DNA of 64,000 nucleotides from Straminergon stramineum (taxonomy: Eukaryota; Streptophyta; Bryopsida; Hypnales; Calliergonaceae): positions 26,722,001 through 26,786,000 of the forward strand of contig OY987267.1 in assembly GCA_963920665.1 (NCBI GenBank), written 5' to 3'. The notes under the pieces were generated by a model. That model was not told the DNA's origin and did not search any database. It was given only the letters and a program-made list of their open reading frames with translations. Both the position numbers and the translations under genes were made by a program. Position 1 is the stretch's first letter. Every line of letters starts with the position of its first letter. Below are positions 26,041-35,897 of this stretch, piece by piece.

Positions 26041-26936
26041 CCCCTCACCGCCCAAGGGGACCAAAAGTGTCCTCAGGTCAAATTCAAAGAGCTGTAACTT
26101 TTGCATCGGATGTCCGAATTCAATAAAACTTGTTGTAAATTTTGTGCTCTCTCTTCTAGTTTGTGTGATAAAATTTTCAGATCAATCCAAGATTTACTGA
26201 ATTTTTGGAAGCCAATCGAAGTTCACAAGTTCAATTTGAATTCAGCAAACTGAATTTGATGGCTGCAACTTCGGGGACTTGTATCTCCTTCATCCAAAGT
26301 TAGTTTTCAATAAAATTTGTTGGGTTATGTTACCCTTGAAGTCTAGTCACTGTGGTAGAAATTTCATGTCAATCCAGGTTGTTTTGAATGTCTAGGATCA
26401 ATTTGAAGTTCAAAATCCCGACATTTTTGGATTACAATTAACTTTGGCGGCTTGTTTCTTCTTCATAAAATGTTCATTTCCAATGATTTCACATCAATCC
26501 AAGAAGTTATGAGTGACTAAGAAGCATTTTAATAAGAGGTTCAATTTTTGATGTATTTTATGCAACGTTCTTGCTATTTTTTGACATTTCAAAGTCATTT
26601 TGCAGACACAATGAGTCAATTGAATGATATTTTTTTTTCATCAATGTGATTTATGTTGATTTTGAATCACTTTATAGTTTAAAGTTTCTTCATTTGAGTA
26701 AATTTAAGAACCGAATTTCGCCTCCAAATGTATTTCAGCATCCTTTTTCAACACTAAAACATTATAATCTTGCAATCTATGCAATCAAATGACACCAAAT
26801 TTGGAGCATGTAATCTACAACAAGTGCACTACAAGATTGTAAGATTGAGATCTCTATAACTAAGTGAAAATTATATCTGTAACACTTCAAAAGAAATGCT
26901 GTTTTTTGACCTGTTCAGGTCTTGGGCGGCGAGGGG
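26041..26936. mobile_element. 896-bp non-autonomous element in a TTAA duplication (T1)
   Basis: The left end CCCCTCACCGCCCAAG (26041-26056) is the reverse complement, with one mismatch, of the right end CTTGGGCGGCGAGGGG (26921-26936). Both sides carry TTAA (26037-26040, 26937-26940). There is no open frame of note inside. TTAA duplication and C-rich ends are features of piggyBac elements; Kolobok also duplicates TTAA. Assignment to a superfamily needs an autonomous relative. Confidence 0.82.
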
Positions 26937-27531
26937 TTAACACGGTTCAGTTCTTCAAGACAGCTTTCTAAGGTGCACCCAAGCATTTCTCAGGACATTG
27001 AAGTTTGAGCTTCAGGTATGTCACAAGCAAGTTTGATCCGCTCATGCGAGTGATGCGACCAGCATCCCCGGAGTCTTCCACAGCAGATCCCTGGACCCGC
27101 TGTAAGTCTTTTTCTGTCGTTCAGTTCTGCTAATCCGTAGAAGAGCTGCACCTAGTCATAAGCTAACGACATATTTTGTCCGAGCGATAAGTTTTCCAAC
27201 ATCCGAAAAGAGAATTCTGACCCTCTCCATGAGGAATTGCTCAAATCAAACCATCTTGGTCAACACATGGGCATCGGGCTAACGTACTGTACATCACCGA
27301 AGAAAAGTGGGAGACCAGCATGTTGACGGATATTCACTCCTCGCCAAGACACTATTACTGTAGCCAGTAAGGTCAATTCGAGTTAAAGGAGTGACTTGGA
27401 AGTAAGAATCTTACTTCGTCTTTTAATTTAAGCTCTGTACAAAAGAAGTCTACCCCTCAATGTGCTCATTCTTTTACTCTCCGACATAAATTTCTACCAA
27501 TACAGCAAAAACTGTAAAACATGTTGAATGT

Positions 27532-30528
27532 TCAATGGAGTTCGATAATAGCACGCCCAGCTATCTCTCCTCGGTTAAGTTCGGCATAAACTTTGTCAGC
27601 CTCCTCCAATTTCCGTTTCTGTGTCACAGCTGACTCGATTTTCAAGAAACCCAGCTCTGCAAGACCCACTATACTTGGAAGGTCCTGCCTGGCTCTTGCT
27701 CCATACGAACCAACGATACGAATCTGGTACACCAACGAACGATAAGCATCAGCCACAAAAATTTGTACTGCTAATTCAAGGGCTGATACTTCATGTGCTG
27801 TCAGCAGGTGCAGCCAACGTAAATCATAACAAACACATCAGTGTCCTCCAAATCAAGCCTTTGCCAGTTCGCACAGCAGAGACATACAGGAGGAAAGGAA
27901 TCAGCATGAGAAAAGATGGGAACCTGTCGGCGGACAAGTCGAGAGATCTCAACTTCAGAGGTGACACCGAAAGGGGCAAGACCAATCATGACAGCTCGAC
28001 CTCCATCTCTGACTGACATAATCGCCTGGTTAAATGTAGCTGGCTTTCCTAAAGCCTCCACAGCTATATCGACTCCTCGTCCACCGGTAATTTCCTAAAG
28101 AATGTCAAGCGAATTAGATTGCCTTCGAGAAAATATAACCAAACAAACTTGAAACCTCATAGACTTCCTCCAGCGGGAGGACACAAGGAAAATATTACAA
28201 ACGAAGAGTGTAGAGTGGCCTCTAAACTTGTCTAAATTGGCAGCATATTGAATTTTAGGAATTTAAGAGACTGCTTAGAATGCAGAAGTCTCGCTTCCAA
28301 TGATGTTGTGAATTTTAATTACTTTGAATAATAATGTGGTAATTAAGGGTTTCAATAAAAGGTAAAAATTCAACTTATAAATAAGGACAGACATTTGTAA
28401 ATTCCTTCATGCTCATGAATCCGTAACTCCCGAGAGAGAAAACTTACCCTAACCCTTTCTGGAACATCCTCTGTAGAAGCATTAATGGTGTGCGTCGCAC
28501 CCATTTGCTTAGCCATCTCCAATTTCTTATCACTTATGTCAATGCCAATGACTATTCGACCTCCAAACGCACGTGCAACCTGCACGCAGCTGAGAAAACA
28601 AGTCCTTCAGCAATGTCGTTACTAACAATCCGTTCTTTGTGTATTTCCTACATTTATCAAGATTCTTCAGAGCGTCCTGTCAGATGAAATCAATTCAAAG
28701 TGGCGGAGTGCTTGAGGTTGTATAAGATTCCTACTCCAAGCTAAATCTTAGCGTAGTTTAATACTAGAGCGACAGTCTATGCTAAGTTGTGGCAAGATTT
28801 GCACTTAGAAATGGTCTCATGAGATGATACCTGGATCCCACTCCACCGGTCCCAATAATAGCCACTGTCTCTCCTGCACGCATATCAGCTGCATTTTTCA
28901 TGGCACCATAGGCTGTAAATACAGCGCACCCAAGGATGGCAGACTCGGAGAAAGGCAAGGATTCTGGAATTACGGCCAGTCCGTTGGCAGGGACCACACA
29001 GTACTCGGCCAGGCCACCCATACTGTACATATATACAGGATCCCCTGCACAGACGGCACCGCATCTGAGTCCCCGCAGCAAAATGGTCGAGAACATTCAC
29101 TTCCTGCTCTAAAAGTTCATATAATGACCACAACTATTGGACAAGAAAAAGTATTCCGCTCATGAGCACAATTATGCATAAAGCTGTAAAGAATGGAGGC
29201 AATACTAAGTGGAGGGAGATCAGCAGGTGAGTGCGTACCACTGGTAGACAAATATAGTCGAGTGGTCCCGTCGTAAAGACCTCCCATTCCTCGATTGTAC
29301 TTAAAGAAGGTTTCACACAAGTCCTCCTGACCCTGTTTACAGCACATTAGGTAGCGTGAGGAAAAAACATGTCAGGTTTTGCAAGTCCCATATCACATAG
29401 CAATCAAGGATAAACTTCGCCAATTGGGTGCGGTCCCCTCATAATCTTGTGCACTCCACATAAGCAAAGACAACAAACATCATCAAATTAAGACACAAGA
29501 TGGGGATACCTTCACACAGAAGAAACAACCACCACAGGGCATTATGAATGAACCCACAACTCGCGACCCCACAGGCAATCTGCACCAACGATATCCACCA
29601 ACAGTTTCATAAATCACCATCCAAGCTCCTAGTCTTGTTATGGACGTGCTACTCATCGTAGAGAATCAAGAAAAATAAAATGACGTAGTCCTCAACGAAG
29701 AACTTGCTAGGAAACGAAGATGAACCAAACCTCTTGATGGTCGCTGAGTCGGTGTGCTTTCCATGTTCCACAACTTCGCCAGTGACTTCATGGCCAAGGA
29801 CGCATGGAATTGGATATGGCTGATCCTTGTTTATGACATGCAAATCCGAGTGACAAACCCCACATGCTGAACAATGCAAGGGCACAGGCGGAAACTCATC
29901 GACGTCAAGACCCGTCAAGATTTCAGCAAAGCAGTCCAAGAGTACTACTAAAAACAGGTCATACGAACCTAGCCCATTCGCCCATCCCAGAATTCATTCT
30001 AGAAGCCTGGCGTAAGCTTATCCTACTGCGGGCTTGCATAGAGATAGAACAGGAACTTAGAAGCATGATCCCAGAGAAGAGCGGTGACTAACTGACTAAC
30101 ATTCTAGTTATTTCTCTCTCGAGCAGTGATTCTGGACACATCATTGATGAATTATTGCCAGTGGCACATTGTGAAATGATGAGCGTCCGCCTTGCCAACA
30201 CCATGGCTCGAACTAGAATGTTTCTTTCTAGGGCGTACCGGTTTAGAAATCCAGGAATTATATTACCTTTGGTTCGGATGAGTACTTCGCCGACTTGTGG
30301 ACGAGGCATTTTCAGGTCCTCGATTGTCATGGGCTTTCGGGGCTCCCACAGCACTGCGGCTTTCATAGTCTCCGGCAGTGTTCCCAGCAAATATTCGTTG
30401 TCGTTAACGGGTTGAGAGTCGGAGCTCGTGCTATACAGAGCACTGCATTGCAGAGGCCGCAATGCAGCAGCACCGACTGCTCTCCCTGCCATACGTGAGA
30501 GCCGAGAAGCAGAGCTGCGCATCGCCAT
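27532..30528 (-). CDS. zinc-containing alcohol dehydrogenase-like protein, HER2 type
   Basis: Eight exons (30528-30267, 29866-29731, 29579-29510, 29332-29239, 29044-28831, 28589-28448, 28094-27924, 27723-27532) join in frame to 426 aa. The first ~40 residues are Arg/Ser/Ala-rich and lack acids, fitting an organelle (mitochondrial) presequence. The catalytic domain has ACGVCHSDLH (Cys92 as zinc ligand), GHE (His113-Glu114) and ILGCAVFTAYGA (third ligand). Four structural-zinc cysteines are at 148, 151, 154 and 162 (MPCGGCFFC..C). The Rossmann fold carries IIGTGGVGS, followed by VEALGKP and GSYGARARQDLP near the end. Among plant ADHs it is closest by eye to Arabidopsis At5g63620 (HER2), needed for the response to E-2-hexenal. 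Substrate here is not known. All zinc ligands are present, so an active enzyme is likely. Confidence 0.93.
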
Positions 30529-30540
30529 GCCTATCGATCA

Positions 30541-30640
30541 ATTATCTCTGTCTCTCTGAATGTCTGTCTCTCTGAATGTCTATCTCTCTGAATGTCTGTC
30601 TCTCTCCCTGTGTGTGTGTGTGTGTCTCTCTCTCTCTTCC
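30541..30640. repeat. 16-bp minisatellite plus (TG)n/(TC)n in the leader of the ADH-like gene
   Basis: The unit TCTCTCTGAATGTCTG (with TCTA variants) is repeated about three times from 30548, then passes into (TG)n and (TC)n to about 30640. It lies directly upstream of the start codon at 30528 (minus strand), so it is probably in the leader or core promoter. Length polymorphism is expected. Confidence 0.7.
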
Positions 30641-31290
30641 TCAGCTGAGAATCAAGCCCGTCAGATCATCATTACGAGAATGACGACCTACCACCCCACA
30701 TGAAACCCCTGGCCGCTTAGGTCCCTGCAAGCCTCGGTGCTGAGCCCAGCAAGCCTCCTGTCCCCGCCCCCTGACCCGAATTGAAGAGGAAAGCAATACC
30801 GATGTCCAGCAACCCTCGAGGCCGACTTCGATCGAATTAGAAAGCCGACTGAGGATCGGCAATTCGAGTAGACCAGACAGAAGTGACCCAATTGATCCGA
30901 CACGCAGCTCTGGTTTCCTTCAACCAGTAATTAGTACCATCCTGGAGGTCAAGTCAGCAATTGAACGAGCGAGCGAGCAGGCGCGGAGGCCAGCAGAGAC
31001 GCCTATGACGAGCAGGTGCTTGCAAGAACTGAAGAACTGAACTGAAGAGGCTGCGATGGGATCCCACGGGGCAGGCAGCAGACGAAGAGCCTGGCTGGCG
31101 AAATTGGCGAGACACCGAGAAAGCGCTGAAGACCTCGGAAGGCGACGACGACGACGACGACGAAGAGGAAGTAAAAGAAGTAATGAGCAGAAGCAGAAGG
31201 AAGAAGACGAAGTGAGCAACCCCATGGCTTCAGGCATGAGCGAGTGACGAGGATCGGATGGCGAAGGACGTGTCCGGGACGAACTTCACT
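30641..31290. other. GC-richer spacer upstream of the ADH-like gene
   Basis: It contains a CGA trinucleotide repeat at about 31142-31163, which produces artificial poly-Arg open frames on both strands. No conserved protein was recognised. It probably includes promoter sequence of the minus-strand ADH-like gene. Confidence 0.45.
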
Positions 31291-31676
31291 TATGGTAGAA
31301 TCACCCGTTACTAGCCAGGCCCCATGGCCAATGCCCAATCTGTAGGTACTGGGAAATTCAATAGAGAAGCGATCAATTTCTAACCATCAGGTCTTGGTTT
31401 CCAACCATCAATGTCATGACATATGTGCTTGGTTTTGAGAGTCAAAGTAATCTTTGAATGAATCGTATTGAAAGATTCTATGTATTGGAGATGGGTCCAT
31501 ATCAACTTTTCACTACTAAAATTCATTGTAATTTCAATTTTAGGTAGAAAATTATCAAAAAATTTGCAATCCCCATGATTTCTATCTTTCAACAAGGTAG
31601 AATATTTAAATTACCTTCTACTTCTCTAAATCATACATAAAATTCTAAGTGGTTGGTAATGGATGGTTCTACTATA
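31291..31676. mobile_element. 386-bp inverted-repeat element, family C copy 1
   Basis: The left end TATGGTAGAATCACCCGTTA and the reverse complement of the right end (TATAGTAGAACCATCCATTA, ending at 31676) agree at 15 of 20 bases. The outermost TA on both sides may be a TA target duplication as in Tc1/mariner elements. The interior is non-coding. A second copy lies at 34519-35614. Confidence 0.65.
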
Positions 31677-32099
31677 ATCCATAAAGGATGTTCACTTGCG
31701 GACATTTTGTTATTCTTTGGAGGACTTCATCTTAAAGTAGTCTACTCTTAAAGCGACCATGCTCTAAAAGCAATCATGATACAAAGGCACATTTTACTTT
31801 CTGCAATGTATCGTATGTGCACATTTCAAGAGGTGGTCACTTTCAATTAGTGATAGTTGCATTTCAACTTCTAAAATTCATAACTAATTCCACAAAGGTC
31901 CGAAGAATATGAAACAACTTGGTTAGATGCCAATTCCATTTTTCTTCCTACTAAAATTGATAGAAAATTGTTACAAGGAATTTTGCTTTCCTAAAAAGGG
32001 AATCAGCTCTTAAATGGTCACTTTAAGACCACACTACCTTAGACTATAGGATGGAAAAAAAGAGTTTTTTCATCCAATAGTTTTTTGGAAGTTGCTTAA

Positions 32100-32737
32100 C
32101 CCCTAAATGCCCAAGGCTTGTTTCGAGCTTCTTGAAATTTGCTCTAAATTGAACAAAAAGTCAACATTTTCATAAACTGTACCAATTTCTTTTGAATTGT
32201 AACTATACAAATTCAAACTAGTCATGTTAAAGATGACATAGGAAAAAAAAACATAGCAATATCACTTACAGGTTGAAAGATTATAATGTTTGATCATGAG
32301 GGTGTTAAAATTATGAAAAATTTCCAATTGTCTTTTTGCATGTCAACTCTAAAATGTTGGTCACTAAAAAAATATGAGGTTATAGGGCCTAGTATGCACA
32401 ACCTCAATCCATTTATGGTTTTTTCAAAATCTATTCTACAATTTTTTTAAATGAATTTCTAAAGTGATTTTTCCTCCAAGGTCTAGTGTATTTGAGGCTC
32501 ATTTCCAAGAGCCCTCAACACTACAGGAAGTCAAGATTGCAATGGGCATCCTTGCACAAAATCTTGAATAGAAAAATCATAATCCTTTATTTTTAAGATT
32601 GTCTTTTTGATCCTAAAACCACACTACTAAAAGAGTTCTCCAAAAATATAAACTAATAATAATAGCAATTTGGCTTGATTTTACTTAACTTCAAAGTTTT
32701 TGGAACACCAAAATCTTGTGCCTTGGGCATTTGGGGG
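32100..32737. mobile_element. 638-bp non-autonomous element in a TTAA duplication (T3)
   Basis: The left end CCCCTAAATGCCCAAGGC (from 32100) matches the reverse complement of the right end, GCCTTGGGCATTTGGGGG (ending 32737), with one mismatch. TTAA flanks both sides (32096-32099, 32738-32741). Copy A of the surrounding repeat has GTTGCTTGAGGACG at the corresponding place (about 19674-19687), a near-empty site. The right half of its ends (GCCCAAG) is shared with T1, so the two may belong to one family. Confidence 0.85.
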
Positions 32738-32771
32738 TTAAGTAAATTTCAATGATTAGTATTGCAAAATT

Positions 32772-33369
32772 CCCTCACAACCTTGGAACTTCTAGACTCA
32801 TCTCTAAAATTGACAATTAGAGAAAAATCATTATAAAGTGATATTTGGAAGCATATTTTGGAATTGACATACAAATAAAAGTTGCAGACCATGAGCTGTA
32901 GATTCCATCCATCCAATTAGATTCATGAATGCAATCATCCATATATATATTTTTTAATTTTGTAAGGAAAATTTAAAACTTCCTTCAAAATCTAAATTGG
33001 ATAACAAGAAAAATATTATCCTTTTTTGAATAAAATTTGTTGGAATGGATTTGAAATAAGGTTCTCTTGACATGTCAATTTTTTGAAATTTTTGTGCTCT
33101 TCAATTCTATAACCTTATTTTGGCAAATTCAATTTTGAACTAGAGTCCCTACAATTTTGCCTTAGCCATCCACTTGACAGACTTGTACATTTGTAATTTT
33201 AGAAAAATATAATGTACACTAGTAACACCAAATCCAACCATTAGATAGGACAACCATTTGATAAAGTATCTCCAAAAATTAGGATGACTTTCATCCAAGC
33301 AAGAATGAGAAGATATGTTAATTTCAATCTATTTGTCATCCACTTTTGGGACGTCGAAGCGCTCCAAGG
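32772..33369 (+). mobile_element. relative of the T5 TTAA element, left end decayed
   Basis: From about 32810 the sequence follows that at 51650-52200: AGAAAAATCATTATAAAGTG, GAAGCATATTTTGGAATTGA, CAAATAAAAGTTG, GGTTCTCTT, then TAGGACAAC and CTTTCATCCA. It ends in GCGCTCCAAGG before TTAA (33370-33373), the same place where T5 ends. The left border is inferred from the break in copy A/B similarity and lacks a clean TTAA. Confidence 0.55.
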
Positions 33370-33373
33370 TTAA

Positions 33374-33584
33374 CCCCTAAGTGTCTAAGCCTTTCCAAGT
33401 GTGTTTTTCCTATGAAAAAAGAGCATGTGGCTTATAGTTATCTCCAATGAAGCAAATTCATTTTTTTTCAAAATCTAATTGTATAGATGTTTAAAGTGCT
33501 TGCTTATTAGTGTGCAAACTAGTTTTGAGTGTGAAATTGCATAGGAGTTGTGAGATTATTATAGGTCACTTAGGCAATTAGGAG
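33374..33584. mobile_element. 211-bp putative TTAA element (T4)
   Basis: The left end CCCCTAAGTGTCTAAG and the reverse complement of the right end (CTCCTAATTGCCTAAG) agree at about 13 of 16 bases, with TTAA on both sides (33370-33373, 33585-33588). It lies directly against the T5 relative and shares that TTAA, so it could be part of a composite rather than an independent insertion. Confidence 0.45.
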
Positions 33585-34077
33585 TTAAGGTATTGACTTT
33601 TCTAAAAAAGATGATGCCTAATCCAAAGATCATTCTTGTAGTGTTTTATTTTTAGCCATTTCTTGCTATCCACTCTTGAAGTGAATTTTTTCTATAAAAT
33701 GGTATTTTTTTTAAATTTGAGTAAAACTCATGAAATTAATTTGATCAATTTTCAATTACATTCCTGATAGAAAATTTGAAAAACTCTTAAAATCTAATGT
33801 TTTTATTACAATTTGAACTTTGGACCTATATTCATGGTTTGTTGATTTTCTAATTTTCTAATGAAGTGGTAACTTTGTTTGATACTATGATGTTTTGCAC
33901 TATGCAAGACATATGCTATGCACCTGTGCTAAAAAATTAGATTTTTTGAGCATATTTTTGTATTGGATGTCAATTTTTTCACTTTTTTCTGAAAAAAATG
34001 ATGGTAATTTCAATTTTTCACAAAAGAATCTGAAATTTCTAGCACTTTGTTTTACACATAGGATTTCATCTTTTAAA

Positions 34078-34083
<6 letters not shown>

Positions 34084-34118
<35 letters not shown>

Positions 34119-34135
34119 ACCCTAAACCCTAAACC
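34084..34135. repeat. (TA)n microsatellite followed by a telomere-like CCCTAAA tract
   Basis: TA dinucleotides run from about 34084 to 34116. They are followed by CCCTAAACCCTAAACC (34120-34135), two units of the Arabidopsis-type plant telomere repeat. It is short and interstitial. It may be a repaired break or a chance telo-box. Confidence 0.75.
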
Positions 34136-34659
34136 ACCTCAAGTTTGACTATGTGGTCATAGGCTCCATCCTTTAAGGATTCTAGCATAGAACATTGTAG
34201 TACAAAGAAAGTGTCTATCTTACTCTATATTTAAAAATGTAGATATACTCAACTTCAAACTTCACTAAAATGCTTATTTTAAGGAATTTTCCAAAATTTA
34301 CAAGTGGAATAGGAACTAAATTTAGAAGCTTAATTTACTTTTATTTTTTTCAAAAGTAAAAGATATTGTTTTGTATGTCAAAATCAAGTTTTAAGGGAAA
34401 GAAGCTCAAAGTATTGAAATACATTGGATAGTATACCATTTTTTTGATAAACAATCCCACATAATAAAATCAAATAAAAAAATGAAAATGTCTAGAACTC
34501 AATGTAATGATGAGTATATATGGTATAACCATCCTTGACTAGCCAGGCCCCAGAGTCAATACATAGGTAATGGGAAATTCAACAAAGAGATGTGTGATAA
34601 GTAACCATTAGTTTTTGAGTTTCCCACCATCTTCTAGCCATCACTATTATGACACATGT

Positions 34660-35351
34660 TGTTACGTACCTCCCACAATAGACTCCAATTAATGACACAA
34701 AATATACTCATTAACAAAATGTTTTACAAAGAACTCAAACCACCTGACCATAGAGAGAAATCAATCTCAAAAAAGATAGTCTCCTCACCCCCGAGCTCTT
34801 CTTATATACTAGAGACTATCAATAAAGACTATTAGTCTTTATAATAGACTGAGATTTCTTTTCTATCTTTAGCCTTCTATTCTTGGTTCCATCTAGAACC
34901 ATCCATTAAAGTAAAGATCTTAGTTGTACTTCTCTAGATCATATCTCATGCAATCTATTTCTTATCCACATCTTGATCTTCTACTTGGAGTTATCTAACT
35001 CCAAGTTCCATCACACTTATCATCCTTTGGGAATTGTCTAAATCCAGTGCACTAGTCATCCAAGTGGAGTTGTCTAACTCCACTACATAAATCCATCATT
35101 TGGAGATATTTATCTCTGAGCAATCTAGTGTCCTTGTCATCCAACTGGAGTTGTTTGACTCCAGCACACAAATCCACCATTTGGAGAAATCTATCTACAA
35201 GCAATCTCTGCTTGTTTACTAGTGCACATTTCATCATGGATTAGTTTATCCATCAATGCATTGATCCATCAAAGGTCATGACACAATCATCAAAATTATC
35301 TCATCCATCCATGCATTCATCCATCAAAGAGTTGTGACAAGGGTCATGACA
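34660..35351. mobile_element. 692-bp solo LTR inside the family C element
   Basis: It begins TGTTACGTACC and ends GGTCATGACA, the TG..CA form of LTRs. It is flanked by CATGT on both sides (34655-34659, 35352-35356). The uninterrupted copy at about 31416-31422 supports insertion into this site. Inside are three hairpins of the GGAGTT..AACTCC type (about 34986, 35066, 35147), two of them in an 81-bp tandem repeat. No coding sequence or second LTR is present. Confidence 0.75.
35057..35218. repeat. two 81-bp tandem units within the solo LTR
   Basis: Units start at CATCCAAGTGG (35057) and CATCCAACTGG (35138), a period of 81 bp. Each contains an inverted repeat around GGAGTTGT..GACTCCA/AACTCCA, then CAAATCCACCATTTGGAGA-like sequence and GCAATCT. 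The second copy ends near 35218. Confidence 0.7.
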
Positions 35352-35897
35352 CATGTGCTTTGTTTTCAAAACCAAATTAGTCTTTAGATGAGTAGTGATG
35401 GAAGAATCTATGTGTCGGGGATGGATGTAGGCCAACTTTTGGCTTCTAAAATTTATAACAATTTGAATTTAAGAAAAAAAATTATGAAAATTTGACAACA
35501 CTCATCATTTCTATCTCTCTACAAGGCAAAAAATTAACAATACCTTCTACTACTCCAACTACTCCAGATCATGCACAAATGCTTAAGTGGCTAGTAATAG
35601 GTGGTTCTACTATAGCATCAGTACAGTAAGTAAAGTAGCACACACAAAATTGGATGCAAATCATCCATTCTTCAAGCAAACTGAAGCCCAGTGGCAGTGC
35701 ATGGCACTCAGTCGGGCAGTGTAGTTCACCATCAAAAGGACAGAAAACGTCCTCGGCGTCCTTCACTAAGGGCTAACTGAAGTTCTCACTTCGAGTGGCT
35801 GCGCCTCCCTCGACTGCGGTGGTCTTTGGCGTTGCGCCTGCCTGCCTGAGCTCAATTAGCGGCAGCGGAGGTCTGTGGAGCCGCCGAGAGATCGACC

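Larger units (their letters stand above)
31690..34190. repeat. diverged interspersed repeat, copy B, broken by TTAA elements
   Basis: This is the counterpart of 19560-20780. Blocks 32040-32099, 32742-32771 and 33589-34080 align with copy A. They are separated by a TTAA element (32100-32737) and by a second block, 32772-33588. After 34080 the copy runs into a TA microsatellite (34084-34116) and a CCCTAAACCCTAAACC telomere-like tract (34120-34135). No coding capacity was seen. Confidence 0.6.
34519..35614. mobile_element. inverted-repeat element, family C copy 2, interrupted by a solo LTR
   Basis: The left end TATGGTATAACCATCC (34519) and right end GGTGGTTCTACTATA (ending 35614) match copy 1 (31291-31676). 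Internal landmarks agree (CTAGCCAGGCCC, ACTGGGAAATTCAA-like, ACACATGTGCTTTG, GGTTCTACTATA). Removing the LTR and one target duplicate leaves about 399 bp, close to the 386 bp of copy 1. Confidence 0.65.

Noticed and set aside
30920..31338. Overlapping minus-strand and plus-strand frames with poly-Arg runs
   Set aside because: They arise from a CGA trinucleotide repeat and have no conserved features.
34120..34135. Interstitial telomere tract as evidence of a chromosome fusion
   Set aside because: Two units are too few; the motif is also a common telo-box.
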